The notes under the pieces: model-generated
What the model saw: the letters and a program-made list of their open reading frames with translations, nothing else
Told to the model about the DNA's origin: nothing
Databases searched by the model: none
Program-made: the position numbers and the translations under genes
Assembly: GCA_903927685.1 (NCBI GenBank)
Contig: CAIYOB010000229.1
Coordinates: forward strand, 1-7,495
Reading direction: 5' to 3'
DNA: 7,495 bases
DNA from: an uncultured Planctomycetaceae bacterium
GTDB lineage: Bacteria; Planctomycetota; Planctomycetia; Pirellulales; Pirellulaceae
Shown here: piece by piece, positions 1-6,708 of the stretch
Position numbering within the stretch: the stretch's first letter is position 1
Layout of the letters: each line of letters starts with the position of its first letter

Positions 1-590
1 CCCTGGATCAAGTCGGCCCAGGCACAGGCTTTCAGCCCGCCCGCGAAAACGTAGACGGCCGACAGGATCCCGATGATCCAGCAGCCCACGGTAATGTCAC
101 CCAGTTCCAGGCCGAACGGCGCGTAGCCCTGGAAGTTGCCCGTGATGACCTTGGCGCCGGAGTAGATCACCGAGGCCGTCGGCACGCCGACCAGGATCAC
201 CATCGTGCACAGGGCCATGACCGTGCGGGCGAACGTGTTGTAGCGGTACTCGAGGAATTCGGGGATGGTGTAGATGCCGCTTTTCAGGAACGTGGGCAGG
301 AACAAGAAGGCGACGATCACCAGCGTGATGGCGGCCATCCATTCGTAGCTGGCGATGGCCATGCCCAGCCAGTCCGCCGCCTTGCCGCTCATCCCCACGA
401 ACTGTTCGGTCGAGATATTGGCGGCGATCAGGGAAAACCCGATCAGCCACCAGGTCAAGCCGCGGCCGGCCAGGAAATAATCCTGCGCCCCGTGCTCGCC
501 GTGGGTTTCCTCGCCCTTGCTCTTCCAGAGCCCGATCCCGATGACCGAGATGACAAAGGCCACGAACACCAGAATGTCGAGCGCGCCCAT
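1..590 (-). CDS. Sodium:solute symporter, SGLT-like, N-terminal part (runs off left edge)
   Basis: This is the first 196 codons of a Na+-coupled solute transporter of the SSS family (LeuT fold), an inner-membrane protein. The ATG at 590 follows AAGGGAG at 596-602 with a 5-nt spacer. Visible segments are a first hydrophobic helix (residues about 4-22), the hallmark stretch at 38-69 (DYFLAGRG, then SLIAANISTEQFVGMSG), a helix at 77-103, the IYTIPEFLEYRYN loop at 106-118 typical of the family, a helix at about 121-143 and another at 168-188. From memory of Vibrio vSGLT, N58, Q63 and E83 align with its sugar-contact residues N64, Q69 and E88, which suggests a sugar or sugar-like substrate. Most of the protein, including the later sodium-site helices, lies outside the window, so the substrate is unproven. 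It lies on the same strand downstream of the PPC-domain gene but appears to have its own promoter. Confidence 0.93.
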   Translation of the reverse strand, partial: MGALDILVFVAFVISVIGIGLWKSKGEETHGEHGAQDYFLAGRGLTWWLIGFSLIAANISTEQFVGMSGKAADWLGMAIASYEWMAAITLVIVAFLFLPTFLKSGIYTIPEFLEYRYNTFARTVMALCTMVILVGVPTASVIYSGAKVITGNFQGYAPFGLELGDITVGCWIIGILSAVYVFAGGLKACAWADLIQ

Positions 591-633
591 AAATGCTCCC
601 TTGTCCAGAGACCCCCTGACCACGTCGCGGCGT

Positions 634-663
634 AGTATAACGTATGGGAACGGGCGTTGAAAA
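634..663 (-). promoter_or_regulatory. Candidate sigma70-type promoter for the symporter gene
   Basis: On the minus strand, TTTTCA at 658-663 (-35, 4 of 6 to TTGACA) is followed after 18 nt by TATACT at 634-639 (-10, 5 of 6 to TATAAT). Transcription would start near 627, giving a leader of roughly 37 nt before the ATG at 590 that contains the AAGGGAG ribosome binding site. The AT-rich -10 stands out in a GC-rich surround. Read by eye only; planctomycete promoters are poorly defined. Confidence 0.45.
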
Positions 664-688
664 CGTGGCGCATGCCGGAATGGCAAAC

Positions 689-715
689 GCCGCCAAGGCC
701 CGGAGGCTTGGTGGC
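689..715 (-). terminator. Hairpin after the PPC gene, possible weak terminator
   Basis: GCCGCCAAG at 689-697 and CTTGGTGGC at 707-715 form a 9-bp stem with one imperfect position and a 9-nt loop. It lies 13 nt past the TAG stop of the PPC-domain gene and upstream of the symporter promoter. No T-run follows it on the minus strand, so it is not a classical intrinsic terminator. The imperfect position is a G-U wobble in plus-strand RNA but an A-C mismatch in minus-strand RNA. It may be a 3'-end stabilising structure, or chance in GC-rich DNA. Confidence 0.25.
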
Positions 716-728
716 GCAACGGGGACGC

Positions 729-3035
729 CTATTTCCGCGGCGCGTGCCCCACCACCTCGAACGGGACCGCGGGCAGGAGTCCGTACGACCGGCGCAGCGG
801 CTTGGGGGCCGGCGCGCTTTCCGTCGGAGCGGGGGTCCACTCCCGAAGCACTTCGAAGATCAGGTTTCCGGCGGCGCCTAGCGGGAGCGACTTGGCATCG
901 GTCGCCACCGTCACCACCAGGCCGGGGGCCTCCGGTGCGACCTTCTGAACCGTGATTCCCTTGGGTGGGTCGACCAACTCGACGCGCAGCTCGCTGGCCG
1001 GCGGGTTCTTGTCCGTCAGCCGGGCCCCGACCGCCGTCGTGCCGCCCAGTCGCAGGTTGACGCGATCGACCGGGAGCAACTCCAGCGGGCACTTCGCGGC
1101 AGGCTGGCCGGTGACCAGGATGGCCCATTGTTCGGCGGGCACAATCTGCAGCCAGAGAAAGGCCTGCATCATGCTCTCCGCGGGCACGGCCGGACGCTCG
1201 AACCGTCGGTGCCGGCGACTGCCCAGCGACTGGCCTTCCAGCTCCAGGAGAAACGGTTCCTTGGCGGCCGCGGGCGGGACGGTCAAAGTCAACCGGATCT
1301 GGTCCGCTTTGCCCGGCACAACGGCGCCGCTGAGCTTGAATCCCTCGGGCGGTTTCAGCAGGGCGAGATGGATCGGGTCGTCAAATCCATCTCGTCGCAG
1401 CGCGTGCACGGTGATCGGCAGCGTGGCCCCGGGGCGGGCGATAATGCAGGAGGGGACGACGCGCAGATCGAAATCGGGGCGCGGAGGCCGGATGTACAAG
1501 CGATAGATGAAATCCTCGCCGCCGTTCCGTTGGGCGTCGCCCAGGTGCAGGCAATAGGGCCCCTGGCCGGACATGACGGCCGTCAGCAGGGAATCGGCAT
1601 GGTGCGTGAGCAGGGGCTGGGCATCGTCCCGGAAATCATCGTTGAAGGCGATCTCCGCGCCGGTGGCATCCGTCAAGGACACCGCCGAGTCCACGGGGGA
1701 GCCGCCGCGGCGGGCATAGACCTCGGCGACCACCGTGCCGACGGCATCGAAGCGAAACAGATCCTGGTCGTCCGGCCGGTCGATGCGACCGTTGACGACG
1801 ATCGGCAGTTCGACCTCCTGGGCCGTTTCCAGCTGGTCGTTCGGCTCCCGGTCCAGAACCTCGGCCGTCATATCGATCCGCAACGGGAAACGCACGGAGA
1901 CCTGATCGGTTTGGGGAATGGAGTACCAGCGAAGCGGGCGATTCCGGTCGGCCAGGGCGCGGAGTTTCAGCTGGGTCTCGACCAGGTTCCAGCCCTGCAG
2001 TTCGACCGTGACCTCCTGGCCGGCGCGAGCCCCCAAGGGAAAGACCCCGGTCACGAAAGGCAATTCCCCCAGCGTGATCCGGTACACGAAATCCTCGCGC
2101 CCGCGGTAGATCGAGTCCCGGATTTCGACCACGTAGGTGCCGTCCGCGGGGACCTCGTAGTAGATCACTGGATCCTGCCGGTAGTAATAGGCCCCGGCAT
2201 AGGCCAGTTCCTGGCCAGCGCCGTCGTACAGCGCCAGCACCGCCTGAAACCAGCCCGGCACGGCGTCTGCCAGGTAGGGCATCAGCTCGCGGGCATCCGC
2301 GGCAATGACCAGGCGGGCACCTTGACGAGCGGTGAACGAAAACCGGTCCACCTCGCCGGGCATGATCTGGCCGTTGACTACCACCGGAAGTGTCCCGCCG
2401 ATGACGGGATCCGGAGTCTCGTCATTGGGCTCGGTCTCACGGCGCTCGTCCCACTGGCCGACCTGAAACCAGATGGGGTTCGACATCGCGCCGGCGGCGA
2501 GTACCCGCAGCTCGCGTTTCCCCAGGGGCGCCTGGGCGTCGATCGTGATCTTGAGCGTAAGCTCTTCGGCGATCTGGTCGTTGGGCTGCCGTTTGGGATC
2601 CGCATCCCGCTTGCGGTAAATCTCCATCTCCTTCAGATCATTCTCGGTAATGCCCGCCACCTGGTAGACCTGCTGGTCCGTGATCGGGTCGGTCGCGCCT
2701 TTCTCTTTCTGCTTTTCTTCCAGATCCTCGCGCGTAAAGCGGATTTTCTGGCTCAGCGCCACGAACTCGCCCTGCGTCAGCGGGCGATACCACTTGACGA
2801 CTGCCGCCTTGACCCCGCTGCCAGAAATGAAGACCCCGTCGGCTTCCTTCACGAACTGTCCGCCCACGGTGACCTCCACGCTGGTGCCCTGCCTGCCGCC
2901 GGTCGGGTAGACGTAGCCGATGTGAGGGTCCTTTGCCGCCGTTTGGGCGGCCAGATCGCCGGCCGCGGCCAGCATCGCCGCGGTGGCCAGGAGGGCGTAC
3001 GGTCCCAGTCGATACAGGGTGCGTTCCGCGATCAC
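729..3035 (-). CDS. Secreted protein with two PPC domains
   Basis: The product is 768 residues. A Sec signal peptide (about residues 1-30, hydrophobic core ALLATAAMLAAA) predicts export. A TIG/Ig-like stretch follows (about 38-85), then a charged, probably helical segment (about 95-155). The first PPC domain (202-321) starts EPNDETPD and has VDRFSFTARQGARLVI; a second TIG-like stretch spans about 325-390. The second PPC domain (397-516) starts EPNDQLETAQ and has DQDLFRF and GEDFIYRLYI. Further beta-sandwich-like sequence runs to the end. No catalytic signature was seen, so a binding or scaffold role on the envelope is more likely than an enzyme. The GTG start overlaps the stop of the DUF1501 gene by 4 nt and has AAAGGAA at 3041-3047. 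PPC-type proteins directly after DUF1501 genes are common in planctomycetes; the molecular role is unknown. Confidence 0.9.
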   Translation of the reverse strand: MIAERTLYRLGPYALLATAAMLAAAGDLAAQTAAKDPHIGYVYPTGGRQGTSVEVTVGGQFVKEADGVFISGSGVKAAVVKWYRPLTQGEFVALSQKIRFTREDLEEKQKEKGATDPITDQQVYQVAGITENDLKEMEIYRKRDADPKRQPNDQIAEELTLKITIDAQAPLGKRELRVLAAGAMSNPIWFQVGQWDERRETEPNDETPDPVIGGTLPVVVNGQIMPGEVDRFSFTARQGARLVIAADARELMPYLADAVPGWFQAVLALYDGAGQELAYAGAYYYRQDPVIYYEVPADGTYVVEIRDSIYRGREDFVYRITLGELPFVTGVFPLGARAGQEVTVELQGWNLVETQLKLRALADRNRPLRWYSIPQTDQVSVRFPLRIDMTAEVLDREPNDQLETAQEVELPIVVNGRIDRPDDQDLFRFDAVGTVVAEVYARRGGSPVDSAVSLTDATGAEIAFNDDFRDDAQPLLTHHADSLLTAVMSGQGPYCLHLGDAQRNGGEDFIYRLYIRPPRPDFDLRVVPSCIIARPGATLPITVHALRRDGFDDPIHLALLKPPEGFKLSGAVVPGKADQIRLTLTVPPAAAKEPFLLELEGQSLGSRRHRRFERPAVPAESMMQAFLWLQIVPAEQWAILVTGQPAAKCPLELLPVDRVNLRLGGTTAVGARLTDKNPPASELRVELVDPPKGITVQKVAPEAPGLVVTVATDAKSLPLGAAGNLIFEVLREWTPAPTESAPAPKPLRRSYGLLPAVPFEVVGHAPRK
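1364..1394. repeat. Perfect 10-bp inverted repeat inside the PPC gene
   Basis: CGAGATGGAT at 1364-1373 and ATCCATCTCG at 1385-1394 are exact reverse complements separated by 11 nt. In the PPC mRNA this would be a stable 10-bp hairpin over codons for the RDGFDDPIHL region, about residues 547-558. It could slow ribosomes or be an RNA processing or structural element, or be a coincidence of repeated Arg-Asp-Gly and Ile-His-Leu codons. Confidence 0.6.
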
Positions 3036-3047
3036 AGGAGTTCCTTT
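3032..3047 (-). promoter_or_regulatory. GTGA stop-start overlap with ribosome binding site
   Basis: The TGA stop of the DUF1501 gene (3032-3034) overlaps the GTG start of the PPC gene (3033-3035). AAAGGAA at 3041-3047, inside the last DUF1501 codons, lies 5 nt before the GTG. This arrangement supports the GTG start, which places a signal peptide at the N-terminus, and suggests translational coupling with matched output of the two proteins. Confidence 0.8.
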
Positions 3048-4441
3048 AAGGGGCCGCCGGACTTCAAGCCCTCTTCGGGGGCGGGGACGGCACGGACGAA
3101 TTCGCCCATGGGGTGCGGCAAGCCGGCTTCCGGGTCAATGCCGAGCAGTTCGTACATGGTGGCGATCAGATCGCACGGATAGACGGGCCGGTCCTTGACT
3201 TGCTCCCCTTTGTCCGTGGACGAGCCGACGACCCGCCCGCCCCGGAAGCCTCCGCCGGCAACGACCGTCGAGAAGACGCTCCCGTAGTGATGACGACCGC
3301 CGTTCCAGGGCGATTTCCAATCGACCTGAGGCGTGCGGCCGAACTCGCCGCCCCACCAGACGATCGTACTGTCCAGCAGTCCGCGCTCGGCCAGATCGGC
3401 GAGCAGCGCGGACATGCCCTTATCCATTTCCGGCAGTTTCCGCCGCATGATCTGGAAATGGTCCTTGTGCGTGTCCCAGCCGTTATAGTTGATCGTGACG
3501 AACTTGACGCCCTTTTCGATCAGCCGGCGGGCGGCCAAGCAGGACTGGCCGAAGGTGTTGCGGCCGTAGCGGACCCGTAATTCCTCCTTTTCTTCCGATA
3601 GATCGAAGACTTTGCCTGCGTCGCCGAGAATCAAGTCATACGCCCGGTCTTTGGCCTGCTGGGCGGCAGCGATCTGCGGATCGCCTTCGAGGAATCGGCC
3701 CAGCGTGTTGATCCGCTGGAGCATCTCGCGGCGCTGCCGCTGCTGGTCGTCGGACAGCCCCGGCGCGACGATCCCCTCGACGGCAAACCGGTAAGCGTTG
3801 GGGTCGCCGCCGGTCGCGAAAGGCTTGTAGCGGATCCCCATGAACCCGGCTTCGGAAAACCGGCCCTGAGGCTCGGTGAGGACGATGTAGGGGGGAATCA
3901 GGCCCTCGGCGCCTTCGGCCAGACCCTTGAACGCGGTGACCACGGCGCCCACCGCCGGGTAGACCAACCGGCCGCCGGCCGCGCGCCCCGTTTGCACCAT
4001 GTAGGACGCCGTCTCGTGGGCAAACACGCCGTGAGTCATCGAGCGGATGATCGAGTACTTGTCGGCCAGCTTGGCCAACTCGGGAAGCAAGGTCCCGACC
4101 CGGATGCCCTTGACGTTCGTCTCAATCGCTCCCGTCAGCGGCCCCGTAAAGTCGCTGCCCGCCTCCGGCTTGGGATCAAACGTGTCGGTGTGAGGCGGCC
4201 CGCCCCACATCCAGATTTGAATGACCGCCTTGGCCTTGGCCGGCGGTTTCGCCGCGGCCTGGCGCGCCGCGGCGGCGGCCGGAGTTGCCGCAGGTGTCCC
4301 TGCCGCGGGCTCGGCGCCGAGACTCAACCGCTGGGCCAGCAGCAGGCCCGCCGACCCCAGAACGCCGCGCCGGATCACCTCGCGCCGGGAAACGGGCCCG
4401 CCGCGGGAACCGGGAATCAAGCCATCGCGTGTTGCCGTCAT
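3032..4441 (-). CDS. DUF1501 protein, Tat-exported, sulfatase/alkaline phosphatase-like fold
   Basis: A 469-residue protein of the DUF1501 family, thought to share the alkaline phosphatase/sulfatase metallohydrolase fold; its substrate is not established. A twin-arginine signal, SRREVIRR (18-25), precedes a hydrophobic stretch (GVLGSAGLLLA) and predicts export of the folded protein. An Ala/Pro/Lys-rich linker (about 43-72) separates it from the core. Core motifs are WMWGGPPHTDTFDPKP (77-92, D86 and D89 likely metal ligands), YGRNTFGQSCLAARRLIEKG (292-311), NGWDTHKDHF (320-329), VWWGGEFGRTPQVD (361-374) and GRHHYG (382-387). The last is usually GRDHW in the family. The ATG at 4441 is preferred over an in-frame GTG at 4495 because GAGG lies just before it and the Tat motif is then at a normal distance. 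The gene starts 28 nt after the DUF1549/DUF1553 stop and overlaps the PPC gene by 4 nt, so it is the middle gene of an operon. Confidence 0.93.
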   Translation of the reverse strand: MTATRDGLIPGSRGGPVSRREVIRRGVLGSAGLLLAQRLSLGAEPAAGTPAATPAAAAARQAAAKPPAKAKAVIQIWMWGGPPHTDTFDPKPEAGSDFTGPLTGAIETNVKGIRVGTLLPELAKLADKYSIIRSMTHGVFAHETASYMVQTGRAAGGRLVYPAVGAVVTAFKGLAEGAEGLIPPYIVLTEPQGRFSEAGFMGIRYKPFATGGDPNAYRFAVEGIVAPGLSDDQQRQRREMLQRINTLGRFLEGDPQIAAAQQAKDRAYDLILGDAGKVFDLSEEKEELRVRYGRNTFGQSCLAARRLIEKGVKFVTINYNGWDTHKDHFQIMRRKLPEMDKGMSALLADLAERGLLDSTIVWWGGEFGRTPQVDWKSPWNGGRHHYGSVFSTVVAGGGFRGGRVVGSSTDKGEQVKDRPVYPCDLIATMYELLGIDPEAGLPHPMGEFVRAVPAPEEGLKSGGPLKELL

Positions 4442-4445
4442 TTTG

Positions 4446-4451
4446 CCTCGC
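4446..4451 (-). promoter_or_regulatory. Ribosome binding site that decides the DUF1501 start
   Basis: On the minus strand GCGAGG ends 4 nt before the ATG at 4441. The competing upstream GTG at 4495 has no purine-rich SD sequence before it and would overlap the previous gene by 26 nt, adding 18 residues of no recognisable signal character. Confidence 0.65.
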
Positions 4452-4469
4452 TTGCCGTTCGGCAGGCCC

Positions 4470-6521
4470 TTAGTGCCGAAACAGGAATTCCTCACTATTG
4501 ATCAGTGCCCACACCAGATTTTCCGCGCCCCATTTCGAGCCGCCTTGCCAGCCGGCATCGTCCCGTTCGCCGCTGGTGGGCGGGCGGGAAAGGATCGTCA
4601 AGTACAGGTTCTCCGCCATCTGCTGCGGATCGGTGGTTGTCAGCAGGGCTTGGATCTTGGCCCCTTTCTGGATCTTCTCCCGGATCTGGGTCGAGTTGAG
4701 CAGGTACAGGGCCTGGGCGGCCGTCATGCGGTTGTTGCGCTCCGACTCCAGACCCGTATCGCGGGGCGGGCGCCCGAACATCTCCAGCACGCTGCTGGTG
4801 ATGCTGCCATCGGGAAGCGTGATCGACCGTTGTTTCTCGGGAATGAACGTGAATGGCTCGGGGATCATGCTGGAATAACTCTCGGTCGTTCCCGTGATCT
4901 GACAGAGGGCGTCGACGAGCACCTCGGCGTCCAGGCGACGCAGTGGATAGCAGGCAAAGTTCGCCGCGGCCTCGGGTCCCTTGGTCTTGGGAATGCACGA
5001 CAGCTGGTACGTCGTCGAATTGAGGATCATGCGATAGACGTGCTTCAAGTCGTACTCGGCCCGGACCAATTCGTCCGCCAGCCAGTTCAGTAGTTCGACG
5101 TTCTGAGCTGGGTTGTCAGGCCGAATGTCATCCGGCTCGTGAACGATGCCCCGTCCCAACAGCCAGTACCAGACGCGGTTGACGATGTGCCGCGCAAACC
5201 AGGGGTTCTTGGCGCTGATCAGCCACGCGGTAAAAACCTCCCGGGGATCCTGTCCCGGAGAAAGTCGGGCTGGGGTCCCATCGGGAAAGACGGCGCCGGG
5301 CGGCTTGCCATCGGGCGGGGGTTTGGCCGCGCGAGGATCGAAGATGACGATCTCCTCCTTCCACTCGCGCGTCGGCTTGTATCCGATCTGTGAGAAGAAA
5401 ACGGCCATCTCCGCCCACCGCTGTTTGGGCCAGGCTTCCGCCCGCACTCCCATAAAGACCAGGGCGACTGCCTGAGCAATCGACGTCGGGTCCTTGCTCT
5501 GCAAGGCTCGATAGAAATTGACCTGCGGCGTGCGGAAGTTGCTGCCACAGGCAGTCAGCAATTCGCGGACGAACCGATCGTAGGGCAGGTTCTTGTCCAG
5601 CGAAGTGCGAATCCAGCGGTGATAGGCTTGGGCGCCGTTGGGCCAGAGGTTGATCGGGAATTCGGCTTTGACCCGCAGCAAGTCGGACCACTTCATGGCC
5701 CAGTAGTCGGCGAACTCGGGACGCTCCAGCAGACGATCGATCAGCGCGGACCGCTTGTCGGGCGCCTGATCGTTCAGAAAGCTCTTCGCCTCGTCCGCCG
5801 TGGGCAGTGTGCCGATGGTGTCGAGGTAGACGCGCCGGAGGAAGACCGCGTCCGAGCACCGCTTGGCCGGCTCGATCTTCAGCTGCTTCCACTTGTCGAA
5901 CACCAGCTCGTCGATCTTGCCTTGCGGAGTGACGGCCGCCTCGCTCTCAAACGGATTGGCTTGCTCCAGGGGATTCACAACGGCAGCCATGGCCGGCAGC
6001 CCGGAATCGAATTCCTCCCGGGTGGCCTTGGGAGGCGGCGGAGGTGCTCGCCTGAGCACCACAATCGCGAACGTCCGCTGGTCCGCGAGCGGCCGACTCC
6101 CGGCGCCGACTGCTTTGACCGTCGCCTGGTACGTGCCCGGCTTGTGCTCGTCGGGCGCCAGCCAGCAGAAATCCCCCGTGGACGGATCGATCGACGCCCC
6201 CGCCGGGGCCTTGATCAGGCGATAGGTGACGCTTTCCGAATCGATCCCGTCGCAACGAACCGAAATCGGCACCCGCAGCAGCTCGCCTTGCCGGACCGCC
6301 GGATCGGAGATCGGCAGGATGGTCAGACTGGCCGCCGGCCCTGACATCAGCCCCGGTCCGAACACGAGTAAGGCGGCGATGAGTGCCAGGACGACAGCCA
6401 CCGATACCCAGATCATCCAGCCCGCCTTGGTCCGCTTTCGTTGGACGATTCGTGGCGGCAACGGACCGGTGTCGACCGTGAAACGGTGGTCTGCCGGGGG
6501 CTGGTTCGGTTCAGTCATCAT
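4470..6521 (-). CDS. Membrane-anchored Ig-like/DUF1549/DUF1553 protein
   Basis: The product is 683 residues. The cytoplasmic N-terminus (1-33) ends in a basic patch (RIVQRKRTK), followed by one membrane helix (about 34-59), so the rest should face outward. A cadherin/He_PIG-like Ig domain follows (about 68-156, with ASIDPSTGDFCWLAPDE and GTYQATVKA), then a Pro-rich linker (RRAPPPPPK). The DUF1549 domain spans about 202-400 (IDELVFDKWKQLKIEPAKRC, FLRRVYLDTIGTLPTADEA). The DUF1553 domain spans about 425-683 (DPREVFTAWLISAKNPWFAR, NRVWYWLLGRGIV, NNRMTAAQALYLLNS and the typical end NSEEFLFRH). The usual planctomycete cytochrome c domain is missing and no CxxCH motif occurs; the expected haem-motif position reads VFMGVRAEAWP (354-364). 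It is the first gene of the unit with DUF1501 and PPC genes. Two ATGs at 6521 and 6518 both fit; neither has an SD sequence. The biochemical role is unknown. Confidence 0.92.
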   Translation of the reverse strand: MMTEPNQPPADHRFTVDTGPLPPRIVQRKRTKAGWMIWVSVAVVLALIAALLVFGPGLMSGPAASLTILPISDPAVRQGELLRVPISVRCDGIDSESVTYRLIKAPAGASIDPSTGDFCWLAPDEHKPGTYQATVKAVGAGSRPLADQRTFAIVVLRRAPPPPPKATREEFDSGLPAMAAVVNPLEQANPFESEAAVTPQGKIDELVFDKWKQLKIEPAKRCSDAVFLRRVYLDTIGTLPTADEAKSFLNDQAPDKRSALIDRLLERPEFADYWAMKWSDLLRVKAEFPINLWPNGAQAYHRWIRTSLDKNLPYDRFVRELLTACGSNFRTPQVNFYRALQSKDPTSIAQAVALVFMGVRAEAWPKQRWAEMAVFFSQIGYKPTREWKEEIVIFDPRAAKPPPDGKPPGAVFPDGTPARLSPGQDPREVFTAWLISAKNPWFARHIVNRVWYWLLGRGIVHEPDDIRPDNPAQNVELLNWLADELVRAEYDLKHVYRMILNSTTYQLSCIPKTKGPEAAANFACYPLRRLDAEVLVDALCQITGTTESYSSMIPEPFTFIPEKQRSITLPDGSITSSVLEMFGRPPRDTGLESERNNRMTAAQALYLLNSTQIREKIQKGAKIQALLTTTDPQQMAENLYLTILSRPPTSGERDDAGWQGGSKWGAENLVWALINSEEFLFRH

Positions 6522-6546
6522 CGAAGTTGCGTTACGGGAATTGATT

Positions 6547-6589
6547 GCCGCTAAGTTCCGCCTTAACTATAGAATTAGATTTTAGCGGC
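6547..6589. repeat. 8-bp inverted repeat flanking the -10 of the operon promoter
   Basis: GCCGCTAA at 6547-6554 and TTAGCGGC at 6582-6589 are exact reverse complements 27 nt apart. The -10 box of the minus-strand promoter (6566-6571) lies between them, one arm touches the -35 box and the other lies just past the expected start of transcription. This geometry would suit a dimeric or looping repressor, but an 8-bp match can arise by chance in this length of DNA. Confidence 0.4.
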
Positions 6590-6594
6590 GTCAG
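6566..6594 (-). promoter_or_regulatory. Candidate sigma70-type promoter of the operon
   Basis: On the minus strand CTGACG at 6589-6594 (-35, 4 of 6) and TATAGT at 6566-6571 (-10, 5 of 6) are separated by exactly 17 nt. The start of transcription would be near 6559, with a leader of about 38 nt before the ATG at 6521. The box region is the most AT-rich stretch of the window. No SD sequence is seen in the leader. Confidence 0.5.
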
Positions 6595-6656
6595 GGAAAA
6601 CTTGTCTATCGAGATCAGCTGTTTCCAGGGGTGTCTTAGAGAACCGGGACATCGAG

Positions 6657-6662
6657 TACAAT
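6657..6662 (+). promoter_or_regulatory. Possible -10 box for the zinc-ribbon gene
   Basis: TACAAT (5 of 6 to TATAAT) lies about 47 nt before the GTG start on the plus strand. No convincing -35 box sits 16-18 nt upstream; the bases around 6633-6640 match at only two or three positions. If real, it makes 6522-6708 a divergent promoter region. Confidence 0.25.
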
Positions 6663-6693
6663 TGTTTCGTCGCGGACCACCCCAGGTATTGCA

Positions 6694-6699
6694 GAGGTG
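6694..6699 (+). promoter_or_regulatory. Ribosome binding site deciding the GTG start of the zinc-ribbon gene
   Basis: GAGGTG lies 9 nt before the GTG at 6709. It contains an earlier in-frame GTG at 6697, but that codon has no SD sequence of its own, so 6709 is preferred. A run of six T (6702-6707) lies between site and start. Confidence 0.6.
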
Positions 6700-6708
6700 C
6701 CTTTTTTC

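Larger units (their letters stand above)
729..6521 (-). other. Three-gene operon DUF1549/1553 - DUF1501 - PPC
   Basis: The three genes run in the same direction with a 28-nt gap and a 4-nt overlap, and a single good promoter lies before the first. All three products carry export or membrane-anchor signals (N-terminal helix, Tat, Sec). DUF1549/1553 and DUF1501 genes are known to neighbour each other in planctomycetes, often followed by PPC-type proteins. The symporter gene lies 138 nt further on and probably has its own promoter, though read-through is possible because no strong terminator separates them. Confidence 0.8.

Noticed and set aside
97..1128. A 343-codon minus-strand open frame across the symporter start and the end of the PPC gene
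   Set aside because: It is in another frame of two well-supported genes and its product is an Arg/Gly/Pro-rich sequence typical of a frame shadow.
1128..3182. A 684-codon open frame on the plus strand, antisense to the PPC gene
   Set aside because: It lies exactly opposite a gene with a clear signal peptide and PPC domains. Its translation has no recognisable domain and no SD sequence; long antisense frames are expected in GC-rich codon-biased DNA.
4215..4320. Ala/Gly-rich GC-dense stretch that might be a repeat array
   Set aside because: It encodes the irregular Ala/Pro linker after the Tat signal; no regular unit repeats.
4221..5093. A 290-codon plus-strand open frame opposite the DUF1501 and DUF1549/1553 genes
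   Set aside because: It is antisense to conserved domains, with no family motif and no start signal.
6522..6708. Possible small RNA, riboswitch or tRNA in the divergent intergenic region
   Set aside because: No cloverleaf, conserved riboswitch core or terminator-like hairpin with T-run could be found; only promoter-like boxes and one inverted repeat.
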